Shown in pieces: positions 50,747-61,535 of a DNA stretch of 64,000 nt. The stretch is from Cerioporus squamosus (lineage: Eukaryota > Basidiomycota > Agaricomycetes > Polyporales > Polyporaceae). Made by a program: the position numbers and the translations under genes. The stretch covers positions 180,799 to 244,798 of the forward strand of contig JABYQS010000042.1 of assembly GCA_022592435.1 (NCBI GenBank), written 5' to 3'. Within the stretch, counting starts at the first letter, position 1. Every line of letters starts with the position of its first letter. Below the pieces are notes generated by a model. That model made no database searches, had not been told where the DNA came from, and saw nothing but the letters and a program-made list of their open reading frames with translations.

Positions 50747-51037
50747 TCATCCACTCTTGCGCCTGTTGCTGTCGTGCTTCTTCGGGTTCTGCTTTGGCCA
50801 GCTACTGCGATTGGCAGCGGTCGCGGGAGTCCCGGGAGTCGCAGGAATGGAGGGAGCAGCCGCAGACCCGGCACTAGACGATGAGTCGGAGCTCATGTCA
50901 AAGAAGGACCGTGGTTGAGCAGGTACCGGAGGATGCATGAAGGGCGAGAGCGGAGGCGAAGAGCTCTGCGTGCTTCCGGCACTGGAAGTGCTGGACGACG
51001 ATGACGAGCCGTCAGTAGCAGAGCCGTGGTCAGACAT
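50747..51037 (-). CDS. Small Ser-rich hypothetical protein
   Basis: Single exon of 96 residues, starting MSDHGSATDGSSSSSS and ending NPKKHDSNRRKSG. It is Ser/Pro/Ala/Thr-rich with a short hydrophobic-aromatic patch (PAQPRSFFDMSS) and a basic C-terminus. No signal peptide, membrane segment or fold is evident; function unknown. Its position between a PP2C gene and an HD-hydrolase relic mirrors the larger Ser-rich gene in the second block, which supports it as a real locus, but the two proteins show little direct similarity to the eye. Confidence 0.5.
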   Translation of the reverse strand: MSDHGSATDGSSSSSSTSSAGSTQSSSPPLSPFMHPPVPAQPRSFFDMSSDSSSSAGSAAAPSIPATPGTPATAANRSSWPKQNPKKHDSNRRKSG

Positions 51038-51369
51038 GCTGTGGGTACGAGGTTGGGATACGGGAACTTCAGTGGAAGGGATCGGCGAGTCGTCCCCTCC
51101 TCGTCTCTTGCTTTTATGTGTCTCCCTTACGACCTGCTCTCCAACTGAGATCTAGCAGGAACGCTGAACGCCCTCGAAGGAGACATCGACAGCGAATACA
51201 GAGCGCCCGATAATCGCACAAACACGCCAGCAATCATAGCGATCGTGGAAGGAGGAGTCGCCATACCCACCTTCGCTCACCGCTCGACATGAAGGAGGCA
51301 CCTCTTGGCATAGGTTTCAGAGCCAAGCCAGTTTGAGCGGACGCCAGATACTGCTCCTTCGCGCGAAGA

Positions 51370-52200
51370 AGCGAAAGTTTTGCCCATGAGCGGCCAAGAT
51401 ACCTGTGAACCAAATATCCTAGAAGCACTTCCGGCACCACCTTGCTGTGATGGGCCGCGCAGACGAGCAAACAGCGACTATAACGGCGAAAAACATACCT
51501 TTTCAGGTAAGTGACTTCAGATTGATCCACCCGAATGCATGCGGCGCTCCGGGCTTGTGCACCCACACTGACGAGTATCGACACGTACTTTGTCCAGATC
51601 CCGTTTGAAGGTCGCACCGGGCACTGTGGCGTGGTCCTCGACCATAGACTCCTACTGGCAACACGGACTAGTGAAAGACAGTGAGGGAAATGGCATGTAT
51701 CGGCGGTGATAGCAGTTTCACGACAACTGTAATCGTACGTCGTACTCCTCATACACCGCCGAGAGGAAGTCTACCATTTAGGTGAGCGTCAGCGCGTTGT
51801 ACTAGGGTCGATGCTTTATTGGGACCCACAAGCTGATGGCTTTTCTCAGCCAGCTTCTTGTCGGTGCTCCACGAGAGAACGTTGTCGACAATGCGGGCGA
51901 TAGTACGCGCACGATCGTCCGTCACGAGGTCCAAACTGCTTTCCAATGCGACTTCCTGGAAGGAAGGAAGGGAAAAACGCGTGTGGATCTGCTGCAACCT
52001 CTGCCGACACGTATTCTTGTTGAGAACGGCGCGTAGAAGCGCGGGGAGTTCGACGATCAAGAGGTCCGGATGCTTATTGTCCGATAGCGTGGTCGAGACG
52101 GTGCGCGCAAGCTGTAACGCGGTCTCCGGACGCGTTGCACTGAAAGACGGTGTTGTTCGTGGTGTGAATAGTTTGCGATTGCTGAGTGCGGGTGCGATGA
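51370..52200. repeat. Segmental direct repeat, copy 1
   Basis: Long, colinear similarity to 56470-57660 in the same orientation, for example the shared CGAATGCATGCGG... and GTTTGAAGGTCGCACCG... stretches and the whole HD-gene 3' half. Copy 1 lacks ~340 bases present in copy 2 (about 56985-57330). Similarity fades near 52200, inside what is intron 1 of the intact gene, and near 51370 on the left. Confidence 0.85.
51745..52200 (-). pseudogene. Decayed copy of the HD-domain hydrolase
   Basis: Homologous to the intact gene at 56843-57802 but broken in several ways visible in the sequence. Exon 1 with the start codon is missing. The catalytic LLHDVLD of the intact copy reads LLRAVLN, so the His-Asp pair is gone. 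A deletion removes the third exon and much of the second. The acceptor of the last intron has changed from TCTAG to CCTAA. The remaining frame (TDDRARTIARIVDNV) is still easily aligned. No function is expected. Confidence 0.85.
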
Positions 52201-52689
52201 GAGAATGCTAGTAGTACCAGCAGCCCTGAGTGATAATGAATGAGCGACTCACCAGGAACGTCTGCCGTGTACGGTGACACCTCGCACCAAAGGCCCACAC
52301 CTGCCTTGTCTCCCCTAGGCAGCCCACGATCCGACAAGTGGTATGTGACACCTGCCAACAGCTTGTAGGTACTTGCACATACGGAGGGCGCCGAACCCTG
52401 CGGCTGTGCTCTTCTCCGTGTGGGCTCGCTTACCGGCTGAGTTAGAACTGGTCCGGAGTCCTCGAACAAGGACGCCCACAGTACTTCTATCATGCTCACT
52501 CCTCACGGTGCTGCTGGGAGGTTTTCCGTCGTCTATCTAGGTATGCCCTTTGTTGTTCCCCTCCTGCGAAGCTCTCAGATCAACCGCATCCCCAATTATG
52601 GCTATTGTTGCAGTCAGGGACTATAGCCCTACACCGAAGTCGTCGGAAGCACGCCACACCTGCATATATATTATTTTCCAACGTCAACG
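52201..52689. other. Upstream region of PP2C paralogue D
   Basis: 489 bases after the HD relic. ATATATATT at 52664-52672, about 20 bases before the ATG, and C/T-rich sequence upstream are promoter-like. The overlapping minus-strand frame at 52074-52499 has no recognisable feature. Confidence 0.4.
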
Positions 52690-54163
52690 ATGGAAAGACT
52701 GAAGGATGTCAAGCGGAGACTCAAGGAGGACTTCACCCGGCGCGTAGGATGTGGTTCGAGTGCTCATGGTGTTACGTTTAAATCCCCCTCTGCGGTCGAG
52801 AATGAGGACAGGATGGTCATCGAAACGGCCATAGTCAAAGATCAGTCATGGGCATTGTTAGCCGTCTTTGATGGTGAGTTTTCTACATGGCGTATTGTGT
52901 CGTGACTGCGCTCACGGAGTAAGTGACTTCCGTTGAAGGACACTCGGGTTCTGTCACCGCGGACTATGCGGCGCAATACTTGCCTAGAGCTCTTCGCAGC
53001 GCTCTCAAGAGGCTGATCGATAACCCGCATGCCAGTGTCGACCGCACCTCCTTGATATACAACGCAGATGTCATAGCGACAATGTTGCAGGACGAGATCA
53101 GGGATTTTGATGCCAGTATAGGGCTTGCTGTGAGGGAGCTCTGCGAAAACCCGAAACGTCTCACGAGAGAACAAGCGATGCAGCTCATCGATGAACACGA
53201 GGAGACAATTGAACGAGCGTTCCAAGGGACCACTGTCGCACTCGCACTCATCAATGCGGATCATCATATGCTCTGGGCCGCTGCACTCGGCAACTCGACC
53301 ATTGGTGAGCTATGACCTCTCTGATACTTTGAGGAGACAATTGCTAATGTCCGTTGACCAGCCCTTTCCATTCGAACTCTTGACGACCCAGATGTACGAG
53401 AGGCAGACAGGCTCTGCGCATCGCATGCTCTCAGCGCTTCGGAGGAGCTCTCGCGTTTGTCTTCGTCTCACCCGTCGGAGGACCTCGTAGACGACAAACA
53501 GCGCTTACTAGGGCTACTGCCCAACGTATCCCGAGGTATGCAAGACCACGTCTGCGATCTGACCGACTCGCGCTAACGACAATCCGGAATATAGCCATTG
53601 GTGACTTCCATCTGAAGTATGACGCCGCATATCTGGACCGGTTATTCTCCTTTCTACCTCATCACGGTCCAGACAACACGCCGCTGAGAGAGCACGTCAG
53701 CAGGATCAAATCGCCGCCGTACGTGAGCAACGAGGCCTCCGTTCGCTTCGTGAACTATGGCCTCCTTGCCGATAGATACCCCATCCTCATGCTGTATACC
53801 GATGGGGTAGACCGCATTGTCCTCGACTGTCATGGGCGTACTTCTGACGTTCCCAGCAGGACAAACCCCGCAGACGTTGTGACGTCTTTCTTAGGTTTGT
53901 CGCCCCAGGCAAAGACCAGAGTAGAGGATATCCTAGGACACGAGGTGGAGGTCCAGTGGGATCCATCGAGGACGCCGAACATAGCGGTAGATGTTCTCGG
54001 CAATCTGCTCGGAGGCACGGACGTCGACCGGTTGAAAAGAGTCATCGCACAGACCCAGTCCATTGATGCCGGAAACGAGGGTCTTGACCTTGACGATACT
54101 ACCATCATCCTATGCGACCTCACTATTCTGAAGATCGAGTTGGATCATCTGCGGGAGCGGTGA
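52690..54163 (+). CDS. PP2C-like phosphatase, paralogue D, third-metal Asp replaced
   Basis: Exons 52690-52873, 52939-53304, 53362-53535, 53595-54163; 430 residues, the most divergent copy. NEDR, FDGHSG, AIGDFHLK, SPPYVSNEASV, LYTDGVDRIV and LDDTTIIL are kept. The GDS motif reads LGNSTI, so the Asp equivalent to the third-metal ligand of PP2C is Asn. GTTVALALIN replaces GTTLAAALVN. Insertions make exons 3 and 4 longer than in the sister genes, and there is a charged C-terminal extension (LTILKIELDHLRER). TATA-like sequence lies just upstream. Likely expressed; catalysis may be impaired. Confidence 0.84.
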
Positions 54164-54718
54164 GGACGATAGGCGGAAGCAGGGAAGGCAGGATCTCTAT
54201 AGTTCACAGGAGAGGAAACTCCGGACGTTCTGATACCTTGAACATATTTAATCGCGCAGTTAGGGACGTTGTGCATCTTGTCTGCGGTGCTGTAGCCGGC
54301 TCTTGGATGCGCACAGTTACGTAGCTAACATTACTCGGAACTTGTACGATATGACAGAATACACGATTCATTTATGAGTATGGACATGTTATAGCTTGTA
54401 CGCGAAGGACACGCCGACACGGAAGACATCTTGGTTTACATGGCCGCGTTCAGTGCGTCATGGGCAGTCACAACCAAGGGAGAAGTACATACAAGATTAC
54501 AACTAACAACTGAGAGTTATGTAGAGAGGAGGGTGCATATACTAGTAGCAAAAGAGACGTAAGACGCGAGCGCAACATGAGGGCATATATGACAAAACCA
54601 CTGCACGTAACAGAAGGAGTAGGGTAAAAGAATATGTAGCATACAGAGGGCGATTTACCAACCGCACGCCTGATCTATGAGAGCGACGGAATTCGAGACG
54701 TCCCAAATCCTCTCAAGC
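54164..54718. other. Convergent gap
   Basis: 555 bases of AT-richer sequence between paralogue D and the Ser-rich gene. It has no domain, repeat or RNA gene that I can identify; probably two 3' UTRs. Confidence 0.4.
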
Positions 54719-55558
54719 TTAGCCCGAGCGAGATGAGCCGCTGCCCGTATAGCGGTGGGCGCGCGGAGCACCGAGATTGGTGTCACGGAGAGAACTCTGG
54801 CTGCTGCCACTGCGAGAGCTCTGGATGCTCCCGTGATTGCCATCGAAGCTCGACAGACCGCTCGCGTAGCCGGAGCCCGCGCTGGAGCTGCTGTGGCGGG
54901 ATGAGGACCGCGGAGGACCCTGGTAGTTTGCACCGGAACGTGGTGGGGAGCTTTCGTTGCTCCCCGGGCCGGGATTGCTGGCAGAGCCCGTATGGCCGTA
55001 GGCAGCGTAGATCGAGCTGACAGGGCTTTGGCCTGATGGAGCATTCGGGTTACTCCCGAAATCGCTCCCGGGACTACTTCTAGACGCGTGGTAGCGTACG
55101 CTGTCCTCGGTGGGGCTGCTGAAGTGCGATTGGGGTGGAGGAACCGGGAAAGCCGCGCTTCCATTCGCAGAATGTACGCTCCTGCCGTCGTGAGTGGGAG
55201 TGCTGAAGTGCGATCGGAGCTGCGGAGGGCCCGGGAAGTTCGCGCTGCCAGTGCTGTGGCGCGATGAGCCGCTGCTGAAGCTCTCCTGGCGACTCGCATA
55301 GAGCTGCCCAGTCGCACCTTGGTAGCTCGCGCTGCCAGTACTGTGGCGTGAGTGGCCTTGTGGAGCGGTCTGGTCGTTGTGCAGGGTCCCCGTATGACCA
55401 CCGAAAGGGCGCTCTACGCCGCGACGCCGGGCGTATGCAGCATCAGCTGCGGACACGATGAGGGGTGAGGGAGGTTGGACGTTCCTCCAGCTACGATTGC
55501 CATGGTCGGCGGAGCTGCCGTGAGGAGTAGTGGGATTGTGGCCGTTGTTGTTGGACAT
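54719..55558 (-). CDS. Ser/Gly-rich low-complexity protein with degenerate repeats
   Basis: One exon, 279 residues, from MSNNNGHNPTTPHGSS to GSGSSRSG. It consists of loose repeats of the form RHSTGSA(S/N)(Y/F)xG and (R/Q)SHFS(T/S)PT, with Ser, Gly, Pro, His and Asn dominating. No globular domain, signal or membrane segment is seen, so an intrinsically disordered protein is likely. Function unknown. An antisense frame across it (54733-55020) is a shadow of the repeats. It occupies the same position relative to PP2C paralogue D as the 96-residue Ser-rich gene does relative to paralogue C. Confidence 0.6.
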   Translation of the reverse strand: MSNNNGHNPTTPHGSSADHGNRSWRNVQPPSPLIVSAADAAYARRRGVERPFGGHTGTLHNDQTAPQGHSRHSTGSASYQGATGQLYASRQESFSSGSSRHSTGSANFPGPPQLRSHFSTPTHDGRSVHSANGSAAFPVPPPQSHFSSPTEDSVRYHASRSSPGSDFGSNPNAPSGQSPVSSIYAAYGHTGSASNPGPGSNESSPPRSGANYQGPPRSSSRHSSSSAGSGYASGLSSFDGNHGSIQSSRSGSSQSSLRDTNLGAPRAHRYTGSGSSRSG

Positions 55559-56842
55559 ATGAGAGGGACGATGCAGGAGCCGCGAGATGCTGAAGACATC
55601 CCGTCTGTACGTGCCGCCTTTATAACTGTCAGCCTAGCTACTCTGCGAGAGCGGTAGGCCTGGATAGACGGTTTGGTCCACACCCTGTTAGCCTAGAAGC
55701 AGAGTTTCTGAGATCGTCCGTCCACTGACATGGCCTCCGTCCGCGATTTTGGTATGCCACGATAGGACGAAGTGACTTACTAGTTGTTAGTCCGACGATG
55801 GGGCTTCCCCTTGGAATAGAACAGTCATTGAGAGGCGTGCATAGGTCGTGAACATTGGGTACGTACGCGTTTCCACTCACCGCCCGGTGGTGAGATGAGC
55901 AGTGTGGCGAAGTTCAGTAGCCTTGAGCACGTCTCTCGGGCCAGGAAGCCGGGTATACTAGAAGCACCATTTCGACCACCATGCGGTATGTGCATGGCCC
56001 GGTTGAAGAGCGAACAACGACAATCGCGGAGAAAATCGGAGGGTGCAAATGTACGGCTTCTTCTGGTCCAGTCAACAAATTGCGAGCGGTCCTGCCCAAT
56101 CAGTACAAAGGGCAGCAACGATCGCGGTACGTAGTCTCACCAGATTGAAACGAGGATGACAGGGTTCGAGTCATACGGGGGAAGATGAGTGTGAGTTGAT
56201 CTAGGTAGGCCAATCTGAGTACTTAGTCCCGGTGTTGCCCAACACACCGTCCTGCCTCCGTTCCAAGAGGTTACACGGACACCGCACGATACGCGAGGTC
56301 GGGAGCGGGAGAACCGCTATGTGAGAGGAGAATGCCGGCAGCATGCAGCGCCGTGATATCTGGAAGATGCCCGCGTCCTCGCTCAGGAATACAAAAACGT
56401 TAACTTGTTTCAGGGTGCTGCACCACAAACGGATGTGGAAGGATCGCTCACATGAGCCCACCAACCGCCAAGGCGACGTTCCTGGTTCTCCGATACTTAC
56501 TTCTAGGAGCGGCGCCGGCATCCCAAGTATCCTTGAAGCATCGTCGTCGCCACCGTGCTGTGACGGACCATGTAGATGAACTGAGGTTGACAATAACGGC
56601 AAGAAATTTACCTTGTCAGGCAAGGGATTCCGGATTGGTCCACCCGAATGCATGCGGTGCTCCGGGCTTGTGCACCCACACTGACGGTATCGACACGTAC
56701 TTCGTCCGATCCCGTTTGAAGGTCGCACCGTGCACTGTGGCGTGGTCCTCTGCTCGATCACCGACTCCTACTGGCAATGCGGGCAATCGCAAGACAGTGA
56801 GGGAAATGATATGTATCGGCGAGGATAGCAGATCCACGACAA
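55559..56842. other. Intergenic region, right part inside the segmental repeat
   Basis: The first ~900 bases have no recognised gene. From about 56470 the sequence belongs to copy 2 of the segmental repeat and lies downstream of the HD-hydrolase stop. A short stretch here (reading EDHATVHGATFKRD on the minus strand) is conserved with copy 1 (EDHATVPGATFKRD), which may mark a small exon or only recent duplication. Confidence 0.4.
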
Positions 56843-57660
56843 TCATAATCGTACGTCGTACTCTTCATCTACCGCCGAGAGGAAGTCCACCATCTAGATG
56901 AGCGTCAGCGTGTTGTACTAGGGTTGATGCTTCATTGGGACCCACAAGCTGATGCCTTTTCTCAGCCAGCTTCTTACCCGGCTCCGTCTTGAGGTGTTCT
57001 TTGATGTGGAGCAGTTTATCGTAAAAGTGGGCGATGGCGGAGGAATTATAGGAGGGATCATCCTTGGGGACATGGAGAGAGCTAGATAGGCCAAGGCAGA
57101 TGTTACTTGCGATTAGTGCTCACATACATGCACGGACGCTTACCGATTGGTCGCAGCGCTGTACGCCGCACAACGCAGGACTCCTGCGAAAGAACCAACT
57201 CTTCAGCCTTGTCCTCGTGCGGAGGTGCTTCTCGCCACTCACCAAACGCGCCGATGGCGTCAAGGCGGTCAGCGTCCTGCACACAGTGCAGTTCCACGCA
57301 TTGCCTATGCCAGTCTTCGATCTGACCAGCCGCACGCCGCTTCTTCTCGGTGCTCCACGAGACATTGTCGACAATGCGCGCGATGGTACGCGCTCGACCG
57401 TCTTTCACGAGGTCCAAACCGCTCTCCAACGCGGCGTTTTGGAAGAAAGGAAGGAAAAACGCGTAAGGATCCGCTGCAGCCTCTGCCGACACGTATTTCT
57501 TGTCGAGGACGTCGTGTAGAAGCGCGGCAAGTTCGATGGTCAAGAGGTCCGGCTTCTTAAGGTCATCTGCTAGCGTGGCCGTGACGGTGCGCGCGAGCTG
57601 CAACGCGGTCTTCCGAACGCGTTGCACTGTAGGGTGTTGTTCGCGATGTGAATAGGTTGC
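56470..57660. repeat. Segmental direct repeat, copy 2 (longer)
   Basis: Partner of 51370-52200, same orientation, about 5.1 kb away. It carries the intact HD-hydrolase exons 2-5 and the downstream sequence. The extra ~340 bases relative to copy 1 are bounded on both sides by GCTTCTT, consistent with copy 1 having lost them by a microhomology deletion. Confidence 0.85.
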
Positions 57661-57802
57661 GGTCGAGTGCGGGGTAAGGCGGGTTGAACGAACCATGGTA
57701 CGCGTCGTGTGACGGGTCGTATCTTGCCATCGTTTCAACCATGAGCTTCTCTGCCGCAGCGACAATAACCGCTTCCTCCTTGGAGGGATACGATGCAGAC
57801 AT
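56843..57802 (-). CDS. HD-domain phosphohydrolase family protein
   Basis: Metal-dependent phosphohydrolase of the HD superfamily, substrate unassigned. The start is MSASYPSKEEAVIVAAAEK at 57802; exon 1 ends DPSHDAYH, whose His is the first metal ligand; the next exon (~57630 to ~57240) has VRKTALQLARTV, the HD motif ELAALLHDVLDKKY, ARIVDNVSWSTEKK, EDWHRQCVELHCVQDADRLDAIGAFG with the distal Asp. A small exon gives RCAAYSAAT, and then HVPKDDPSYNSSAIAHFYDKLLHIKEHLKTEPGKKLAEKRHQL. The last exon reads MVDFLSAVDEEYDVRL. About 240 residues, normal for this fungal and bacterial family. The gene is intact, in contrast to its relic at 51.7-52.2 kb. Confidence 0.88.
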
Positions 57803-57992
57803 GGCGGTTCTAGTCAAGATAGAACGCGTTAGATTTCAGTTGAATGTGTTGTCATTCCAACCTGCTGCACGCACGCGGCTATCGACCACCGTCCGGGCGC
57901 TACGCGTGCTCGCTTAGCACAGGCGCCCATAATCTGCTGCCACCGCGATCGCTGCGACGCTGCCACAGCCCTGCCACTCACCGTCGACAACG

Positions 57993-60264
57993 ATGCCCAG
58001 TCTATCCTCCTGCCGCCGGACGCTGCTCCTCATCGCGCTCGCTGCCAGCCTCGCTGTGGGAACGAACATTGTCGCTGAGACCGAGAAAGCTCCCCTGGTG
58101 GTGTCGGTGCGTGTGCATTCCCGAGCCGGCTCAATCAGGTCGCACGCGTGACAGTGCGAACCCAGCTCAAATACGCCCGTACTGACTATATGCTCCTTTC
58201 ACCTCTTTCAACTGCCCACGCTATGCATGCAGAACGCGGACGTACATGGATGCGCACCCATACAGCAGCTGAGCGCGTTGAAGGCGGAGCTGGAGGCCGC
58301 GCAGTCGCCCATCATGCGGACGGTGTTCTCGTGGCTCTTCCCCTTCGGTCCTGGTTGGAATTCTGGTGCGTTATGTCCTTGCCGAGCCTGCTTCAGACGA
58401 ACGTGCATACCCGTAACGCACAAACTACCTCTTGATCCGTCGCGCTTCCCTCTGGGCGGCCTGCATCCTACGTCCTGCTTGTCGATGACTGACGCGCTTG
58501 CTTTCGGCAGTTCTTGGAACGTTCTACATCTCCTCGTCTGTATTGCGCACATCCTCTTCCTCGTTTCCACCGACTGACGCGGTCGCCATCTCGATGCCGC
58601 CGGCATCGACTCGTGCAGCGTCCCGAACTTCATCCTTGCGTTCATCCCCGCGCAAATCAACCCTAACACGCTCAACACGATGACGGCGTTCGCAGTGAGT
58701 GTATCTCGCGCCGACGTTGCTCCGTTGTCTGCATCTCAGAATCCCTCGCTGCGCAGACAGGCGGGCTTCTATCAGATGTGTTCCTCCACCTCGTACCACA
58801 CTCCTTCATGGGCGAACACCAGGACGGGGGCGTGCACTTCGTGATGGTCGAGGAGAAGCGGAACATTCTCATCGGGTACGCCGCTGCTTTGTCCCCTGAG
58901 TCCCTTCGCCTGCTGATGGAACTGCGCGCCTCAGCCTGGGCATATTCATCGGCTTCGCATCGTTCTTTATCATGGAGAAGACGCTCCGAGTGCTCGGTGG
59001 CGAAGACGAGCCCGGACACTCTCATAGCCATTCGCATGCGCACAGCAACGGTTCGGCCGAACATGCGAACGGACACTCGACGGCCGTATCGGCGCCCTCC
59101 GTGGATGGCCTCAAGTCCCGTGGCACAGAAAAGACAGAGAAGCACGAGAGCAACAGCAACGGTGTCGTACAGGATGGGCCAAAGCAGACGTCAAAGCTGT
59201 CAGCCTACCTGAACCTCTTTGGTGACTTCGTGCATAACATGTAAGGTTCTGCGCTCACTTGTGCCCTTGCGTGTCCGGATCTCGCTCTGTACTGACACTG
59301 TTTACCGCGCCTCGCAGAACTGATGGACTCGCGTACGTACCTTCCTGAGAACTCGGCCGTCGCACGTTCGTGTTGCTCAATACCCGGAATCTGTGTCCTG
59401 CAGCATGGCGGCGTCCTTCTACTCCTCGCCTCTGATCGGCGCAACGACGACCCTCGCTTGCTTTGCCCACGAGATTCCCCACGAAATTGCCGATTACTCG
59501 ATCCTCATCCGGAGCGGCTTCACTAAGAAGCAAGCAATGCAGTCGCAATTCCTGACTGCCATCGGCGCCTTCGTACGTGCCTTCTCCTTCGACTTGCCTA
59601 CGGAGAGCTGCGTCGCAGCCCTCGGTTGCAACCGTTTCTGACTAGATGGTGCACACGCTGACTGGTTATGTCATGGTTAGGTCGGGTACGGTGGACTTTC
59701 GCGCTATCGCCGCCATGAGCTGATCAACCTATGCTTGCAGCACGTTCATGGGAATTGGCATCCATAACCTGTCCGCCGCTGCGGAGGTGGAGAGTGAGGT
59801 CACCAACTTTGCCGCAGCGCTCCAACAGACTGCTGCTGGCATCCTCGGCACCACTGTGCAACTAGCAGACCTCGTGAGTGACTCTCCTCCGGTCAGAGGC
59901 AACGCGCTGACAGTGTTCATGCAGGTGATCCCGTTCGTGGCGGGAGGCTTCATGTACATTGGCGCGGTGGCTGTTTTGCCCACGTACGTCTACATCGCCC
60001 TGCGTCCTGAAGTCAGGCACTGATCGAGGTCTTATGACAGACTGCTCGAGGAGAGCAGAAGCGGCAAGCAAGCGTTGCGCGAGGTGATTGAGAAGCGTCA
60101 GCTTATTGTCTCCCCGTGTTTCATACTCACGATTCCTGACCCTTCTCAGTTCGCCGCAATGTTCGTCGGTGTAGCGTGCATGTTCCTGGTCGCGTAAGTG
60201 CTGCTACTTCCTCTGCGAGAGTGCTGCGGTCTCACAACCTTTGTCCTGCAGGTGGAACGAGTAG
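57993..60264 (+). CDS. ZIP zinc transporter, SLC39A7/Yke4-like
   Basis: Zinc transporter of ER/Golgi membranes (LIV-1/KE4 branch). Start MPSLSSCRRTLLLIALAASLAVGTN, a signal peptide. Many short exons follow to the stop at 60264 (WNE end). Features: AFIPAQINPN, LLSDVFLHLVPHSFMGEH (TM with His), a His-rich cytosolic loop GHSHSHSHAHSNGSAEHANGH, the TM4 motif DFVHNITDGLAMA, TM5 HEIPHEIADYSILIRSG, and the GTTVQLADL and IPFVAGGFMYIGAVAVLPT helices. The 15-nt exon 59318-59332 encodes the TDGL core of the zinc-binding HNxTDG site. Length and motif order fit Yke4/ZIP7. Joins at ~58570-58610 and ~60030-60150 are approximate. Confidence 0.92.
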
Positions 60265-61535
60265 ACGCGGACTGTGCGGTCATAGGGCGAGCAGGGTCAG
60301 CGTATCGTGCGAGCGCGCAGCGGATCTACGAGGTAGTGCCGCGAAGCTATGAGCGGCGGCGTTGTGTCGATTGCTCCCAATCGGGAGGTGTATACAGTTG
60401 GGCGGGTGTAGAGGGAGGTATGGACTACTAAGATAGCGTAAGTTAATTGGATATACCATACTGAAGGATCTGCATGGCTTTTGGGAGGCATGTCAATCTT
60501 GACATCGAGATCAGCGAAGGTGAGAACTCAGAGAAGGCCCGGAGGAAGCTTTGGGGAAGGAAGCGCAGGGAGAACGCCTGTAAGCAAACTCTACTGCACT
60601 CCTCGGCTTTCCGCCCAGTGCGCCCGCCGGACACGACAATCGATGGTTATGTCGCTGCAAGGAGATAGGGCGTGCGACGGAGGACGAGGAGATGAGATGG
60701 AAGGCGATGGGACTGGTGTGTTCCGGCCAGGGCGGCGTGGAGAGCTCCGGCGAACGTGCGTGAAGTCATTGGGTGAAAAACGCAGCCACAGTCTCTCCTG
60801 CCAGCTCTGAGTCTCTCGCCGCCCCAGTCGCCGTGCCTCTGCCCTCGCTGCCCCGCCCGCCGCACAAGACGCCGACTACAGCTTTCTGCGGTCATAAACC
60901 CGGCCCGTTTGTCGCTGCCCCTTTCGCTTTCTCCTCGAGCCCTGCGGTCGTGTGCCCGTCCTCGCCCCACTCGTGCCCCGATCTCCTCGCCCGCGTCGCC
61001 TCCAAGCACGGCCGGAGCGTGTCGGAATATCGCCGCACAGGCTGTCTGCGGACGTATAAGTAAGCCTACGAACCTTCTCGAGACGCCACTTCTGCTCGGA
61101 GCCGGTGCTGCCATCCCGTTGCGTATACCCTGTGTTCTGATTATCCGACTCGACACTCCAGGAACAGCACATATTCCGCCCCTTCTCGCACGTCTCACCA
61201 TCGCACACGAAACGCAAAGCCTCTGCTTCCCATCTTCTCATCCGTACTCTCGATACTCGCGTCCGACCGACCTACCTGTCGCGCTGAAGCACCGCCGGCA
61301 CATCCCATCCTACCACACTACCGCATTACGTGTCTTTGACTCGTTGCCAACCGATTGCCCTCGCGTCACATCGAGAAGACACCCCTCGGCACCGGCGAAT
61401 TCCTTTCCTGACGGTGACACACCACGCTCTCCGAACCCGAGCATAGAGCTACCCGGCACTGCTCCTGACTTGCTGTCCCACTCCTAATCCCAATATCCCA
61501 CCATCACCACCCACACAATCTCTGCTCCTCCCACC
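60265..61535. other. Intergenic region before the Nudix gene
   Basis: 1.27 kb. The right ~500 bases are C/T-rich and look like a promoter and leader. The frames at 60647-61201 (minus) and 60909-61487 (plus) are mutual shadows without domains. No repeat or RNA gene is seen. Confidence 0.4.
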
